Assembly: GCF_003813775.1 (NCBI RefSeq)
Contig: NZ_RPDH01000001.1
Location: 186,001-250,000, forward strand
Direction: 5' to 3'
Length of the DNA: 64,000 bases
Origin: Chitinophaga lutea
Lineage (GTDB): Bacteria; Bacteroidota; Bacteroidia; Chitinophagales; Chitinophagaceae
Shown here: piece by piece, positions 53,657-63,397 of the stretch
Layout: each line of letters starts with the position of its first letter
Numbering within the stretch: position 1 is the stretch's first letter
Translations under genes and position numbers: made by a program
Notes under the pieces: model-generated
Databases searched by the model: none
The model's input: only the letters and a program-made list of their open reading frames with translations
Told to the model about the DNA's origin: nothing

Positions 53657-54699
53657 CGCATCCGACACCGCAGCAGCTGGGATATTTTTTCCCCGCAGAA
53701 TTTCATCCCCATACCGCCACATGGCTGAGCTGGCCGCATAAGGAAGCGAGCTGGCCGGGGAAAATCCATACCATCTTTCCGCATTACAGCCGCTTCGTCA
53801 AATACCTGGCCGACAGCGAAAAAGTGCGCATCAACGTGGCGGACGCCGCCATGCAATCCTTCGCCACCGGCCATTTACAGACCGCCGGCGTGAACATGGC
53901 CAACGTGGAATTTTTCCATCACCCCACCAACGACGCCTGGTGCCGCGACCATGGCCCGGCTTTCCTGATCAATCCTTCCGCCGCGGAAAAAAAGGCGGTG
54001 GTAGACTGGAACTATAACGCCTGGGGCGGCAAATACCCGCCGTTCGACCAGGACGATATCATCCCCACCCTCATCGCCCGCCATTTTAACCTGCCGCTGT
54101 TCAATCCCGGCATTATCATGGAAGGCGGCTCGGTGGAATTCAACGGCAAGGGCACCATCCTCACCTCTACCTGCTGCCTGCTCAACGAAAACCGCAACCC
54201 GCACCTCAACCGCGGTCAGGTGGAAAACTACCTGCACCAGTATTACGGCGCCGAACAGGTGCTGTGGGTGGAAGAAGGCATCGTGGGCGACGATACCGAC
54301 GGGCACATCGACGACACCATCCGGTTTGTGAATGAAGACACGGTGCTGACGGTGATCGAAACCGACAAACAGGACGAAAACTATGCGCTGCTGCAGCAAA
54401 ACCTCCGCCAGCTGCAGCAGATGCGGCTGCTCAACGGCAAACAGCTGAACATCGTGCCGCTGCCCATGCCCGACCCTGTGGTGTTTGAAGACCAGCGCCT
54501 GCCGGCCTCCTACGCTAACTTCTATATCAGCAACAAATATGTGATTGTGCCCACGTTCCAGTGTAAGAAGGACGACGAGGCGCTCGGCATCATCGCCGGC
54601 TGCTTCAAAGACCGTGAAGTGGTGGGCATCGATTCCACCGACATCATCTGGGGCCTGGGCAGCTTCCACTGCCTGAGCCAGCAGGAACCGGCCGTATAA
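53653..54699 (+). CDS. aguA: Agmatine deiminase
   Basis: The 348-residue pentein-fold enzyme deiminates agmatine to N-carbamoylputrescine. Motifs are ATWLSWPHKEASWPG, WCRDHGPAFLIN, MEGGSVEFNGKGTILTS, DTDGHIDDTIRF and the C-terminal catalytic cysteine in GSFHCLSQQEP. It is encoded directly after aguB in one operon. Arginine decarboxylase, needed to make agmatine, is not in the window. Confidence 0.95.
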   Translation: MTHPTPQQLGYFFPAEFHPHTATWLSWPHKEASWPGKIHTIFPHYSRFVKYLADSEKVRINVADAAMQSFATGHLQTAGVNMANVEFFHHPTNDAWCRDHGPAFLINPSAAEKKAVVDWNYNAWGGKYPPFDQDDIIPTLIARHFNLPLFNPGIIMEGGSVEFNGKGTILTSTCCLLNENRNPHLNRGQVENYLHQYYGAEQVLWVEEGIVGDDTDGHIDDTIRFVNEDTVLTVIETDKQDENYALLQQNLRQLQQMRLLNGKQLNIVPLPMPDPVVFEDQRLPASYANFYISNKYVIVPTFQCKKDDEALGIIAGCFKDREVVGIDSTDIIWGLGSFHCLSQQEPAV

Positions 54700-54723
54700 T
54701 TTTCGCCGCGATCGTATACAGAG

Positions 54724-54754
54724 AAGCGGGACCTGGACGGTCCCGCTTTTTATT
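54724..54754 (+). terminator. Intrinsic terminator of aguBA
   Basis: A stem AAGCGGGACC/GGTCCCGCTT with a 5-nt loop is followed by a T-rich run, 25 bp after the aguA stop. Confidence 0.85.
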
Positions 54755-55077
54755 TTGGCGCTGCCAGGTAACGCGTTCTTCCGGCCTTTGAACGCCCCGT
54801 AAACACATGGGAGGCCCTCATCTGCCGGCATCGCCCCAATTGATCGATCTTTTTATGGCGCCTTTCCATGATGCCTCCTGCCGCCGGCGAACAAAACCTA
54901 TCCCCTGGCCAGTTAGCGAGAAGACTTTAATTAACTGATAATCAACGCAAATAGTCTTCCCCTTGTCTGCCTCCGGTGTTCAGGTGATTTCCCAAAAGGT
55001 TTTACTTTGTCTGAAACCGTTACTGATATTGTGTTTTAGTTGATATACGCCCTATATGCTTCCTATATACGACCTAT

Positions 55078-55128
55078 TTCCTTCCTATATACTCCCTTCT
55101 ATTAAAGGAAGGAATTAATCAGGGAGTA
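55078..55128 (+). ncRNA. Potential pseudoknot (interlocked inverted repeats)
   Basis: TTCCTTCC (55078-55085) is complementary to GGAAGGAA (55107-55114). TACTCCCT (55090-55097) is complementary to AGGGAGTA (55121-55128). The stems interlock as in an H-type pseudoknot with loops of 4, 9 and 6 nt; alternatively they are two mutually exclusive hairpins. There is no direct evidence of transcription. Confidence 0.3.
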
Positions 55129-55274
55129 AATAGATAGTAATCAGATTGGGATATCGTGGAAATATTAATATCTACATATATAATCATAACTGTAACAGGC
55201 CGCTTCCCCAATATTCAGCCGTCGGTGCTGGCTATCCGGCCGGCGCGAAAACCAACTAGTGGTTAGTGACATGA

Positions 55275-55565
55275 GGGCTTTCCCGGTTGGAGTTGGTTTG
55301 ATAATCAACAGATTAGGCTGAAGAAAGAAGAATTTCCCGGTTGGAGTTAGTTTGATAATCAACAGATTAGGCCGAAGAGAGAAGAATTCGCCGGTTGGAG
55401 AGCTGACTTGAAAATCGGGAACCCGGGCTGATGCAGAACGGTTTCCGGATGGGAGTTGGTTTGATAATCAACAAATTAGGCCGGAGAAGAAGAATTTCCC
55501 GTTGGAGAGCTGGCCTGAAAACCTGAAAACCGGGCTGATACAGAACGGTTTCCAGATGAGGCTGC
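55275..55565. repeat. Tandem repeat of ~54 bp with two variant units (order A-A-B-A-B)
   Basis: Units of type A carry GGAGTTGGTTTGATAATCAA and start near 55281, 55335 and 55444. Units of type B carry GAGAGCTG.CTTGAAAA and GGGCTGATNCAGAACGGTTT and start near 55389 and 55498. A and B align along their length and share the junction CCGGTTGGAG. The array precedes a TonB receptor gene by about 180 bp and encodes nothing. Confidence 0.8.
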
Positions 55566-55742
55566 ACCCGTAAGCTGGCTCAATCCGCCCTTGCCGGGCG
55601 GAAATGGCCGGCCGGGGACGTCATTCCCCCCGTCATCCATCCGGCAGGATTTCTAATTTTTCCGGATTGCGTAAATGGATTTCCCGATCGGACCTGTTTA
55701 AACTTCTTACAGTCGTTTCCTTTGCAAAAAATTTAACGCCCG

Positions 55743-58199
55743 GTGAAACATATCTACTTATTGCTACTCGCAGGTTTGATTGGAAATTACGCAGCATCCG
55801 CCCAGGAAATCATCGCCATGGCCCCGGTGGGCGCCACGGCTCCCGCAGCGGAAGAAACCCCTGAAAACGCCCCCAAAGGCGCCGTAAAAGGGATTATTAC
55901 CACTGTTGACGGGAAACCGGCCTCTTTTGTGACCGTGGTGATCAAAGAAGTGAACCGCGGCACCACCACCGGCGAAAACGGCGCTTTCTCCATCCGGAAC
56001 CTGAAACCCGGCACTTATACGCTTTACATCTCATCCATCGGCCTGAAACCGCAGCAGCAAACCATCACCCTCGCTGCCGACCAGGGCCTGGAACTGAATA
56101 TCTCCCTCGAAGAAACGGCCAGCCAGCTGGCGGAGGTGATCGTAACCGACCGCAAAAGCCAGAACGACAAACCCGTTAGCATCAGCAAGCTGCCCGTTCC
56201 GGTACTCGACCTGCCCCAGGCCATCGCCACGGTAGGTGAAAACGTTATCCGCGACCAGCAGGCGCAGCGCCTCAGCGACGTGGTGAAAAACATCAACGGC
56301 GTATACCTCGCCACTACCCGCGCCGGTACGCAGGAAAGCTTTTCCGCCCGCGGTTACGGTTTTTCCAGCAACAACATGTTCAAAAACGGCTTCCGGGTGA
56401 ACACCGGCGTGATGCCCGAAATGAGCTCGCTCGAGAAAGTGGAGGTGCTGAAAGGCAGCGCGGCTATCCTGTTCGGTAACGTAGCCCCCGGCGGCGTGCT
56501 GAACATGGTGACCAAAAAACCGAAGTTCAACGGCGGCGGCGAAGTGTCGATGCGCTTGGGCAGCTATGACCTGTACAAACCTTCTTTCGATATTTACGGC
56601 CCCGTTTCATCGGGTGTGGCCTACCGCGTGAACGGTACTTACGAGTCCGCCAACAGCTTCCGCGACCAGGTCAGCTCCAAACGGTATTATGTAAACCCCT
56701 CCCTGCTCTTCAAACTCGGCAACCGTACCGAGCTGCTGGTGCAGGGCGATTACCTGAAACACGACTTCACCCCGGATTTCGGTATCGGTTCCGTAGGCAA
56801 CACCAAACTGTCTGACCTGCCGCGCAACACCTTCCTCGGTGCGCCCTGGCAATATGCCAAAACGCAGCAGGGAACGGCCAACGCCACCATCCGCCACGAG
56901 TTCAACGACAGCTGGGGTATCAGCGGCATGGCGGCCTACCAGAAATACAACCGCGATTATTATTCGCTGGAAAGGATCCAGGCGCTGGCCAACGGCGACT
57001 GGGGCCGTCCGCTGGGCAGGCTGAACAACGATGAAGATTATTACATGGCGCAGGTAGACCTTACCGGCAAGTTCAAAACCGGTGCCGTACAGCATACCCT
57101 GCTGTTTGGCGCGGACGCCGACAAATACAAAAGCACGGCGTTCACTTACGACATAACCGGCAAGATCTACGACTCCATCAACATTTTCAATCCCGGCAAA
57201 TTCGTGCCCCGCACCGATATTCCCGCGGCGGCCAAAACCAGAAGGACCATCACGCCGACCACCCGTGTGGGCGTATACATCCAGGACCTGGTGAGCATTT
57301 CTGAAAAACTGAAATTCCTCGCCGGCATCCGCTGGTCGTACCTCGAAAGCGGCAAGCCCGAAATTCTCGACATCAAAACCAATGTGACCAGCTACACCAC
57401 CGGTAAAACCGACAAGGTGTTCTCGCCCCGCCTGGGCCTGGTATACAAACCCATCCCCACCACGGCGGTGTTCGCGAGCTATTCCAATTCCTTCACACAG
57501 AACACCGGCCTGGACATCGACAGCAACGCCGTGAAACCGTCCATCATCGACCAGTACGAGATCGGTGTAAAGAACGACCTGTTCAAAGGCATGCTGTCTT
57601 TCAACGTGACCGGTTACATCATCAAAAACAACAACCTGGCGCAGACCGCTCCTTTCCGCAAAGACGGCCAGCCCAACAACGATACCAACATCAAGGCGCT
57701 GATCGGTGAAACCACCAGCAAGGGCGTGGAGATCGACATTGCCGGTCATCCCCTGCCGGGCCTCGACATCGTGGCCGGTTACAGCTTCAATGAAATTTAT
57801 GTTTCCAAATCACCGGGCACCAAAGGCGCCTATTACAAAGGCGACCGCCTCGTGAACAACCCTAACCACACGGCCAACGCCAGCGTGTTCTACACTTTCG
57901 TGGCCACCAGACTGAAAGGCCTGAAACTCGGCGCCACCGCCTTCTACACCGGCGACCGCGGCGCGGGCTGGAACAACACCGTGGGCCAGCCGGCAGCAGT
58001 GCCGAACAGGACCATCCCGGTGAAAGGCTATACCCAGCTCGACCTGAGCGCGGGGTATGCTTTCAAAAACCTGTCGCTGATGGCGAAAGTGTCGAACGTG
58101 ACCAACGAGTACAACTACTACGTGCACGAGAACTACAGCGTGAACCCGATTCCGCCGACCCAGTTCACCGCCACCCTGGCCTACCGTTTCAACTACTAG
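55743..58199 (+). CDS. TonB-dependent siderophore-type receptor
   Basis: The 818-residue protein begins with a GTG codon placed exactly before the signal peptide (MKHIYLLLLAGLIGNYAASAQ). An N-terminal carboxypeptidase-regulatory-like domain (GIITTVDGKPASFVTVVI) is followed by a plug (LPVPVLDLPQAIATVGENVIRD, VEVLKGSAAILFGNVAPGG) and a barrel ending FTATLAYRFNY. The phrase ...PQAI.....ENVI and the barrel style fit ferric-siderophore receptors such as FhuE/FpvA-like proteins. The ligand is unknown. It is transcribed alone and ends with a terminator. The upstream region is unusually long and repetitive. Confidence 0.92.
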   Translation: MKHIYLLLLAGLIGNYAASAQEIIAMAPVGATAPAAEETPENAPKGAVKGIITTVDGKPASFVTVVIKEVNRGTTTGENGAFSIRNLKPGTYTLYISSIGLKPQQQTITLAADQGLELNISLEETASQLAEVIVTDRKSQNDKPVSISKLPVPVLDLPQAIATVGENVIRDQQAQRLSDVVKNINGVYLATTRAGTQESFSARGYGFSSNNMFKNGFRVNTGVMPEMSSLEKVEVLKGSAAILFGNVAPGGVLNMVTKKPKFNGGGEVSMRLGSYDLYKPSFDIYGPVSSGVAYRVNGTYESANSFRDQVSSKRYYVNPSLLFKLGNRTELLVQGDYLKHDFTPDFGIGSVGNTKLSDLPRNTFLGAPWQYAKTQQGTANATIRHEFNDSWGISGMAAYQKYNRDYYSLERIQALANGDWGRPLGRLNNDEDYYMAQVDLTGKFKTGAVQHTLLFGADADKYKSTAFTYDITGKIYDSINIFNPGKFVPRTDIPAAAKTRRTITPTTRVGVYIQDLVSISEKLKFLAGIRWSYLESGKPEILDIKTNVTSYTTGKTDKVFSPRLGLVYKPIPTTAVFASYSNSFTQNTGLDIDSNAVKPSIIDQYEIGVKNDLFKGMLSFNVTGYIIKNNNLAQTAPFRKDGQPNNDTNIKALIGETTSKGVEIDIAGHPLPGLDIVAGYSFNEIYVSKSPGTKGAYYKGDRLVNNPNHTANASVFYTFVATRLKGLKLGATAFYTGDRGAGWNNTVGQPAAVPNRTIPVKGYTQLDLSAGYAFKNLSLMAKVSNVTNEYNYYVHENYSVNPIPPTQFTATLAYRFNY

Positions 58200-58218
58200 A
58201 CCGTTTAACCGTAAATAA

Positions 58219-58257
58219 GCGCGGGTGTATCCAGAAGGATGCACCCGCTTTTTTTAT
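58219..58257 (+). terminator. Intrinsic terminator of the TonB receptor gene
   Basis: A stem GCGGGTG.ATC/GATGCACCCGC with a short loop is followed by TTTTTTTATA, 20 bp after the stop. Confidence 0.85.
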
Positions 58258-58278
58258 AGGACAGATGATGAAACACGT

Positions 58279-60429
58279 TTATGCCGGCACTCTCCTTTCC
58301 TGTTCCCGTTCCCAGAAACGGTGCTGTGCGATGGCTTCCGTAAAACGCTGTGCCAGCTCCGCGTTGTCTGCCCCTGTGATCACACCCGGGCCGGGTGCTT
58401 TACCGAAATATGTACTGTTCAGCACTTCTTCAGCGTCCGCATCGGCGGCAATCGCTTTGCAGTGCCGGTAAGCTTCATTTAAAAAATGTACCGCATCGGC
58501 GTTGATGGTCAGCGCCGCCACGCTGTTTTCCCCGCCCGGTACGTACACCGCGTCGAACAGCACGGATGCGGCGGTAAGAAAACTCTGATCCACCGGGATG
58601 GCCTCACCCTTTGCCGGCTGGATGTTGCCCAGGTGCGGCGCGATAACCACGCCCAGGGCGCCTCCCGCCGCAAGCGCTTTTTTCATGGCGTTGAGGCTGG
58701 CGCCGTTCACGCCGTCCGCAGCCAGTATCGCTATTTTGCGGCTTTTGATGGTGTTCTTCACCGTGTTCGCCATGCTGAGCGCTGCCGATTTTGTCACGGA
58801 AGCGGTCACTTTCACCGGCTGAAAATCCTTCGGGTTCCCGTCTGCCGGGATGCTGTGATTGACGGGCTGATCAGGACCGGTAGGCACCGGCATGCCCAGC
58901 GCTCCGGCCACCTTGGCCGCCAGCCCTTCGTCAATCCGGGTAAGGATGCCCAGCATGCGCTGCCGGATGGCAACGGTGACTACTTTCCCCAGTTCAAAAC
59001 TCAGTGCGTCGGCGATGTGCTGTTTTTCCGGTTCCGACTGGCTGTTGTAGAACAGGGTGGCCTGGCTGAAATGATCGAAGAAACTGCGGCTTCTTTCCCG
59101 CACTTTTTTCGCATCGATCTTTTCCGGGTAGGACACGAATCCCCCGTCCGCCATTTTCGCCTGGAAGGGGCAACCGCCGCCCAGGGAGTTGGGGTTGTAG
59201 TTCGCTTTGCCTTTGTTGATCTGCTGGCGCATAAAACCATCGCGCTGATGATTGTGCACCGGCTCTATGGAACGATTGATGGGTATTTCGTGGAAGTTGG
59301 GGCCGCCGAGGCGGATGAGCTGCGTATCCGTATATGAAAACAGCCGCCCCTGCAGCAGCGGGTCGTTAGAAAAGTCGATGCCCGGTACGATGTGGCCGGG
59401 GTGCATGGCCACCTGTTCCGTTTCGGCAAAGAAATTATCGGGGTTGCGGTTCAGCGTCAGTTTACCGATGCGCCGCACCGGCACCAGTTCTTCGGGAATG
59501 ATCTTGGTGGGGTCGAGCAGGTCGAACTCGAATTTGTGCTCGTCTTCTTCCGCAACGATCTGCACGCCGAATTCATATTCCGGGTAATGTCCCGCCTCGA
59601 TGGCTTCCCAGAGGTCGCGGCGGTGGAAATCAGGGTCTTTCCCGGAGATCTTCTGCGCTTCGTCCCAGGCTACGGAATGCACGCCCAATAAAGGCTTCCA
59701 GTGGAACTTCACGAAACATCCCTTGCCTTTGCCGTTCACGAAACGGAAGGTATGTACGCCGAAACCCTCCATCATGCGGTAACTGCGGGGAATGGCGCGA
59801 TCGCTCATCGCCCACATGATCATATGCGCCGATTCGGGCATCAGGGAAATAAAATCCCAGAACGTATCATGCGCCGTGGCGGCCTGGGGCATTTCGTGAT
59901 CCTGCTCCGGTTTGGCGGCATGGATCAGATCGGGAAACTTCACCGCGTCCTGGATAAAGAACACCGGTATGTTGTTCCCTACGAGATCAAAGTTGCCTTC
60001 CGGGGTATAAAATTTCACGGCAAATCCTCTCACGTCGCGGGCAAGATCGGTGGAGCCGCGCGAGCCGGCGACGGTGGAAAACCGTACGAATACGGGTGTT
60101 TCGACGGAAGGGTCCGTCAGGAACGCCGCCCGGGTGTATCTGGCCATGGAATCGTCGTACACCCTGAACACGCCGTGGGCGCCGGAGCCGCGGGCATGCA
60201 CGATGCGTTCGGGAATGCGTTCATGGTCGAAGTGGGTGATCTTCTCACGAAGGATAAAGTCTTCCAGCAGCGAAGGGCCGCGATTACCGGCCTTGAGCGA
60301 GTTCTGATCATCATTTACCAGCAGGCCCTGGTTGGTGGTGAGCATTTCGCCGGTGCTCTCTTCGGTGTGCGCGGCCAGCTGTTCGGTTTTCGGATTCGGG
60401 TTTTCATTTCCGGGTGTCTTTTTTGCCAT
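58279..60429 (-). CDS. katE: Large-subunit catalase (HPII/KatE type)
   Basis: The 716-residue catalase starts at ATG 60429 ([12 protein letters not shown]). The heme-binding core has [20 protein letters not shown] (distal His), [20 protein letters not shown] (Asn) and the proximal Tyr in [13 protein letters not shown]. The C-terminal ~150 residues form the flavodoxin/DJ-1-like domain ([30 protein letters not shown]) found only in large-subunit catalases. It breaks down hydrogen peroxide, usually in stationary phase or stress. It is divergent from a small gene behind a sigma-54 promoter. Confidence 0.97.
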   Translation of the reverse strand: MAKKTPGNENPNPKTEQLAAHTEESTGEMLTTNQGLLVNDDQNSLKAGNRGPSLLEDFILREKITHFDHERIPERIVHARGSGAHGVFRVYDDSMARYTRAAFLTDPSVETPVFVRFSTVAGSRGSTDLARDVRGFAVKFYTPEGNFDLVGNNIPVFFIQDAVKFPDLIHAAKPEQDHEMPQAATAHDTFWDFISLMPESAHMIMWAMSDRAIPRSYRMMEGFGVHTFRFVNGKGKGCFVKFHWKPLLGVHSVAWDEAQKISGKDPDFHRRDLWEAIEAGHYPEYEFGVQIVAEEDEHKFEFDLLDPTKIIPEELVPVRRIGKLTLNRNPDNFFAETEQVAMHPGHIVPGIDFSNDPLLQGRLFSYTDTQLIRLGGPNFHEIPINRSIEPVHNHQRDGFMRQQINKGKANYNPNSLGGGCPFQAKMADGGFVSYPEKIDAKKVRERSRSFFDHFSQATLFYNSQSEPEKQHIADALSFELGKVVTVAIRQRMLGILTRIDEGLAAKVAGALGMPVPTGPDQPVNHSIPADGNPKDFQPVKVTASVTKSAALSMANTVKNTIKSRKIAILAADGVNGASLNAMKKALAAGGALGVVIAPHLGNIQPAKGEAIPVDQSFLTAASVLFDAVYVPGGENSVAALTINADAVHFLNEAYRHCKAIAADADAEEVLNSTYFGKAPGPGVITGADNAELAQRFTEAIAQHRFWEREQERRVPA

Positions 60430-60593
60430 ATCGGGTTTTTCTGGTAAAGGCTCCAATGAAAATGCCAAAACCGCTACGGTTGTTTATTTCAGGGCAAAGC
60501 TGTTCGTACCGTACGCCTTGCCGGATGACTTTAATTTGCCATATTTAAAAGGGTGTGGAATTATTTGCACATCAAAATTTTCCCTGCTTTTTC

Positions 60594-60609
60594 TGGCACG
60601 GGCATTGCA
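60594..60609 (+). promoter_or_regulatory. Sigma-54 promoter (-24/-12)
   Basis: TGGCACG-GGCA-TTGCA matches the RpoN consensus at every conserved base, with exactly 10 bp between the GG (60595-60596) and GC (60607-60608). It ends 30 bp before ATG 60640. Expression of the small gene should need RpoN and an NtrC-type activator. Confidence 0.7.
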
Positions 60610-60639
60610 TTTTGTTTTTCGAACCAAAATTCATGAGTC

Positions 60640-60840
60640 ATGAAAAACATAATCATCGCAGCCTCAGTTTTAGGCACCGCTGCCGCAGGAATTTTCTGGT
60701 ACATGAAAAACCGTCACCGCGCCGATGCGGCTCTCAACGACGTAAAAGACGCAGCCCGCAATGCGTATAACCGGATGTACAAACAAGGCAAAAAAGCCGC
60801 CCGTAAAACCAATGCCATGGTGAACGAATCACTGGCATAA
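60640..60840 (+). CDS. Tiny cationic single-pass membrane protein, sigma-54 dependent
   Basis: The 66-residue protein has one N-terminal membrane segment (MKNIIIAASVLGTAAAGIFWYM). A basic, helical tail with Arg/Lys and alanine (DVKDAARNAYNRMYKQGKKAARKTNAM) follows. The layout resembles small YtxH-like stress proteins, but similarity is weak. The promoter upstream is a full sigma-54 site and the divergent neighbour is a stress catalase. A hairpin follows the stop. Confidence 0.75.
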   Translation: MKNIIIAASVLGTAAAGIFWYMKNRHRADAALNDVKDAARNAYNRMYKQGKKAARKTNAMVNESLA

Positions 60841-60870
60841 ACTTTCTTCTCACGAATTCCAATATATATT

Positions 60871-60906
60871 CAAACGGCCCTGATGCATTTTGAACAGGGC
60901 CGTTTG
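60871..60906. terminator. 12-bp hairpin between convergent genes, probable terminator
   Basis: CAAACGGCCCTG/CAGGGCCGTTTG is a perfect 12-bp inverted repeat with a 12-nt loop. The flanks are AT-rich but without a long T run. Confidence 0.5.
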
Positions 60907-60926
60907 TGTATATACGCCGCAACGGA

Positions 60927-61901
60927 TTAATGCAGTATCTCCGCGAGTTTTTTCTCCAGTTCCTCTCCTCTCAGGTTTCTTGCAATGATCACCCCATCGG
61001 GCCCGATCAGTACGTTGGACGGAATGGCCCGCACGCCGTATAGGGCGGCCGGCGCACTGTTCCAGAATGCCAGGTCGGATACGTGCGTCCAGGCCAGCTT
61101 ATCATCCGCGATGCCTTTCAGCCAGCTGCTTTTATCTTTATCCAGCGATACGGCGAAAATATCGAACCCTTTCCCTTTATATTTTTCATATGCTTTTACG
61201 AGGTTGGGATTTTCTCTCCTGCAAGGGCCGCACCATGATGCCCAGAAATCGAGCAGCAGGTATTTCCCGAAATGGTCGGAGAGTTTCACCGTTTCTCCTT
61301 TTACTCCGGCGAGCGTGAAGTCGGGCGCTTTGTTGCCCACCGCCGCTTTACGCAGCACGGGCGTCAGTTCCCGCAGCACTTTTACGTATTGCGTCTGCTG
61401 CAGGGAAGGATCCAGTTGCTGCACATACCGGTCTATTTCATCCGGCGTGAGGCGGTAGGAATAATCGCGGTACAGGATGTAAACCGTGGCAATGGAAGCG
61501 GGCGCAGACTGGATCAGTTCGTCGATTTTCACATCGCGCCGGCTGCGGTACGCGGTGAAAAAATCCTGCGCGGCGGAGCCCTTCGCGATGGTGTTGCTGT
61601 AATACTTCGCGGAATCCAGCGCTACGGTAATGGGCCTGTCTTCCAGGAAAATAAAATACGGGCTGCCCGCGGGTTGCAGGGTAAGGCCGTACAGCTCCGG
61701 CAAAGCCGGTTTGCGGCTGAATGCAAACGCCCCGTTCCGGATATCGGCGGAGTCGATGGTAAAAAACATCTTGTTCGAAAACCGTTGCAGGTAAATTTTC
61801 CCGCTCTCCACCCCCTTTACCGTGCCGGTGAGGGAAAATGGCTGCGCGGATGCGGATGTGGCCACCAGTGCGGCGGCGATCAGGCTAATCAGGTTTCTCA
61901 T
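60927..61901 (-). CDS. TlpA-like thiol-disulfide oxidoreductase with DUF4369-type N-terminal domain
   Basis: The 324-residue precursor has a signal peptide (MRNLISLIAAALVATSASAQ). A DUF4369-type domain (about 22-110: FSLTGTVKGVESGKIYLQRF) and a helical linker follow. The thioredoxin-like AhpC/TSA domain (about 190-324) has the active site FWASWCGPCRREN and a cis-Pro at AIPSNVLIG. It works in the periplasm on disulfides. It overlaps the upstream susD by 4 bp, so it belongs to the SusC/SusD operon, a common arrangement in Bacteroidota. Confidence 0.9.
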   Translation of the reverse strand: MRNLISLIAAALVATSASAQPFSLTGTVKGVESGKIYLQRFSNKMFFTIDSADIRNGAFAFSRKPALPELYGLTLQPAGSPYFIFLEDRPITVALDSAKYYSNTIAKGSAAQDFFTAYRSRRDVKIDELIQSAPASIATVYILYRDYSYRLTPDEIDRYVQQLDPSLQQTQYVKVLRELTPVLRKAAVGNKAPDFTLAGVKGETVKLSDHFGKYLLLDFWASWCGPCRRENPNLVKAYEKYKGKGFDIFAVSLDKDKSSWLKGIADDKLAWTHVSDLAFWNSAPAALYGVRAIPSNVLIGPDGVIIARNLRGEELEKKLAEILH

Positions 61902-63373
61902 AAATTCGGGTTATTGGTGATTTCGTTAAAAGGAATGGAAAACAGGTAATACGGGCTGTTGGGCACAAAAGCCGACTGGTCGGGGAATTTGAACTGGTGA
62001 TGCCCCTTCAGCGGCACCCGGCGGATGCTGCCGTCGGCCCGCGGAATTTCCAGCACTTCGGTGGAAGGTTTGCGCACGACGGAAATCTGCAACCGCAGCA
62101 TATCGGGCAGGGCAAACCCTTCTCCCCACAATTCCCTTCTCCTTTCCTTGAGTATTTCAGCCACGAGCGCATCCTTCCCCAGCGCACCGCCGGCCAGCGC
62201 CGGCAGGCTGCGCTTCACACGCAATTCATTGAGCGCCGCAACGGCCCCTGGCAGGTCGTTCAAACGGGCTTTGCTTTCGGCTTCGACAAGCGCCATTTCG
62301 GAAGCGCGCATGAGCACGATGTGGCCGGACTGATCGGGCTTGTTCACGAACTTGGTGTACATCAGCCAGCCCAGCAGCGGGTTGAGGGTATCGGTAACGG
62401 GACGGAACAGCTTTTTGCGCACATCTCCTTCCTCAAACAGATCGCGGAAATGCGGGTCGGCCATCACGCTGCGGTAGCCCGTGGCGGGCGTTACGTCGAT
62501 GTAACCGAAGAAAGAAGCGCCGCCCAGGTTCTGATCGGCGGCCTGCGGATGGCCCCAGATCCATTCCACGTTGCTCACATCGCTGAAACCGCGGCCGTAT
62601 TCTTCCGGCGCCATGATCGGATAACCCTGCCGGGCCTGCCGGGCGCGGGATGCTGCGGAATCCCAGTTTTCCTGCGTCAGGAAGGCGCGGGCCAGCAAAC
62701 CGCGCACCACCTGCTGATTGGGGCGGTTTTTCACCACCCGGTTGAATCCCTGCAACAGTGCGTCCGCCTCCCGCAGGTCGGCCAGCACCTGGTTGTACAC
62801 TTCTTCCAGCGGCGCGCGGGGTTTGGGTTGGGAAGCCGGGTTGGTAGGCGTGGTATACAGGGGCACCCCTTTGGCGGTTTTATCTTTCGCGTAGGTGAAC
62901 TGGTATTGCCGTACGAGGTTAAGGTAGGCGAATGCGCGAAGGGCCAATGCCTGGCCTTTCAGGTGCCGCTTTTCGGTATCCGAGCCGGCAGCGGCGTCTA
63001 CGTTGGCGATAATGTTGTTCGCATTATCGATCACCTTGTACTGGAAGGTCCAGAAAAACAGTGCGCGGCGGGTGGTATTGTCCGACGGGTCGCCGAAGGC
63101 ATGCGTCAGCAGAAAACCGTATACGCCATCGCGCAGCACCGCATCGCTGCCCATCGCCTCCTGCGAAAGCAGGATGGCCGAATAACCGGGATTGTCCTGC
63201 GAGGTGGCCGTTTCCATCAGGTACCGCACCGTGCCGTTCACCAGCGCGTCGATGTTTTTGGTGGTGGCGTAGAGCTCCTTACCCGTCAGGCTGCCGGAAG
63301 GGGATGTTTCGAAAAAGGACTTTTTGCAGGAGAACAAAGTCAGCAGCAATAAGCCCAGGTATATCTTTTTCAT
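61898..63373 (-). CDS. SusD/RagB-family surface lipoprotein
   Basis: The 491-residue protein has a lipoprotein signal (MKKIYLGLLLLTLFSC) and SusD features: LKGQALALRAFAYLNLVRQYQF, a TPR-like VYNQVLADLREADALLQGF and RASEMALVEAESKARLNDL. The C-terminus has LKERRRELWGEGFALPDMLRL and FSIPFNEITNNPNL. It is the partner of the SusC transporter just upstream (24-bp gap) and is co-transcribed with the TlpA-like gene downstream. The ligand is unknown. Confidence 0.94.
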   Translation of the reverse strand: MKKIYLGLLLLTLFSCKKSFFETSPSGSLTGKELYATTKNIDALVNGTVRYLMETATSQDNPGYSAILLSQEAMGSDAVLRDGVYGFLLTHAFGDPSDNTTRRALFFWTFQYKVIDNANNIIANVDAAAGSDTEKRHLKGQALALRAFAYLNLVRQYQFTYAKDKTAKGVPLYTTPTNPASQPKPRAPLEEVYNQVLADLREADALLQGFNRVVKNRPNQQVVRGLLARAFLTQENWDSAASRARQARQGYPIMAPEEYGRGFSDVSNVEWIWGHPQAADQNLGGASFFGYIDVTPATGYRSVMADPHFRDLFEEGDVRKKLFRPVTDTLNPLLGWLMYTKFVNKPDQSGHIVLMRASEMALVEAESKARLNDLPGAVAALNELRVKRSLPALAGGALGKDALVAEILKERRRELWGEGFALPDMLRLQISVVRKPSTEVLEIPRADGSIRRVPLKGHHQFKFPDQSAFVPNSPYYLFSIPFNEITNNPNL

Positions 63374-63397
63374 GGTTGTTTCGTTTAACTGTTCGCG

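Larger units (their letters stand above)
54700..55742. other. 1-kb gene-free region with structured and repeated sequence
   Basis: After the aguA terminator (54724-54754), bases 54930-55190 are distinctly AT-rich. They contain repeated CCTATAT words and two interlocked 8-bp inverted repeats (55078-55128). From 55275 to 55565 there is a 54-bp repeat array. The last 150 bp before the TonB receptor contain no full promoter match (closest TTCCTTTG). I see no gene. Confidence 0.6.
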
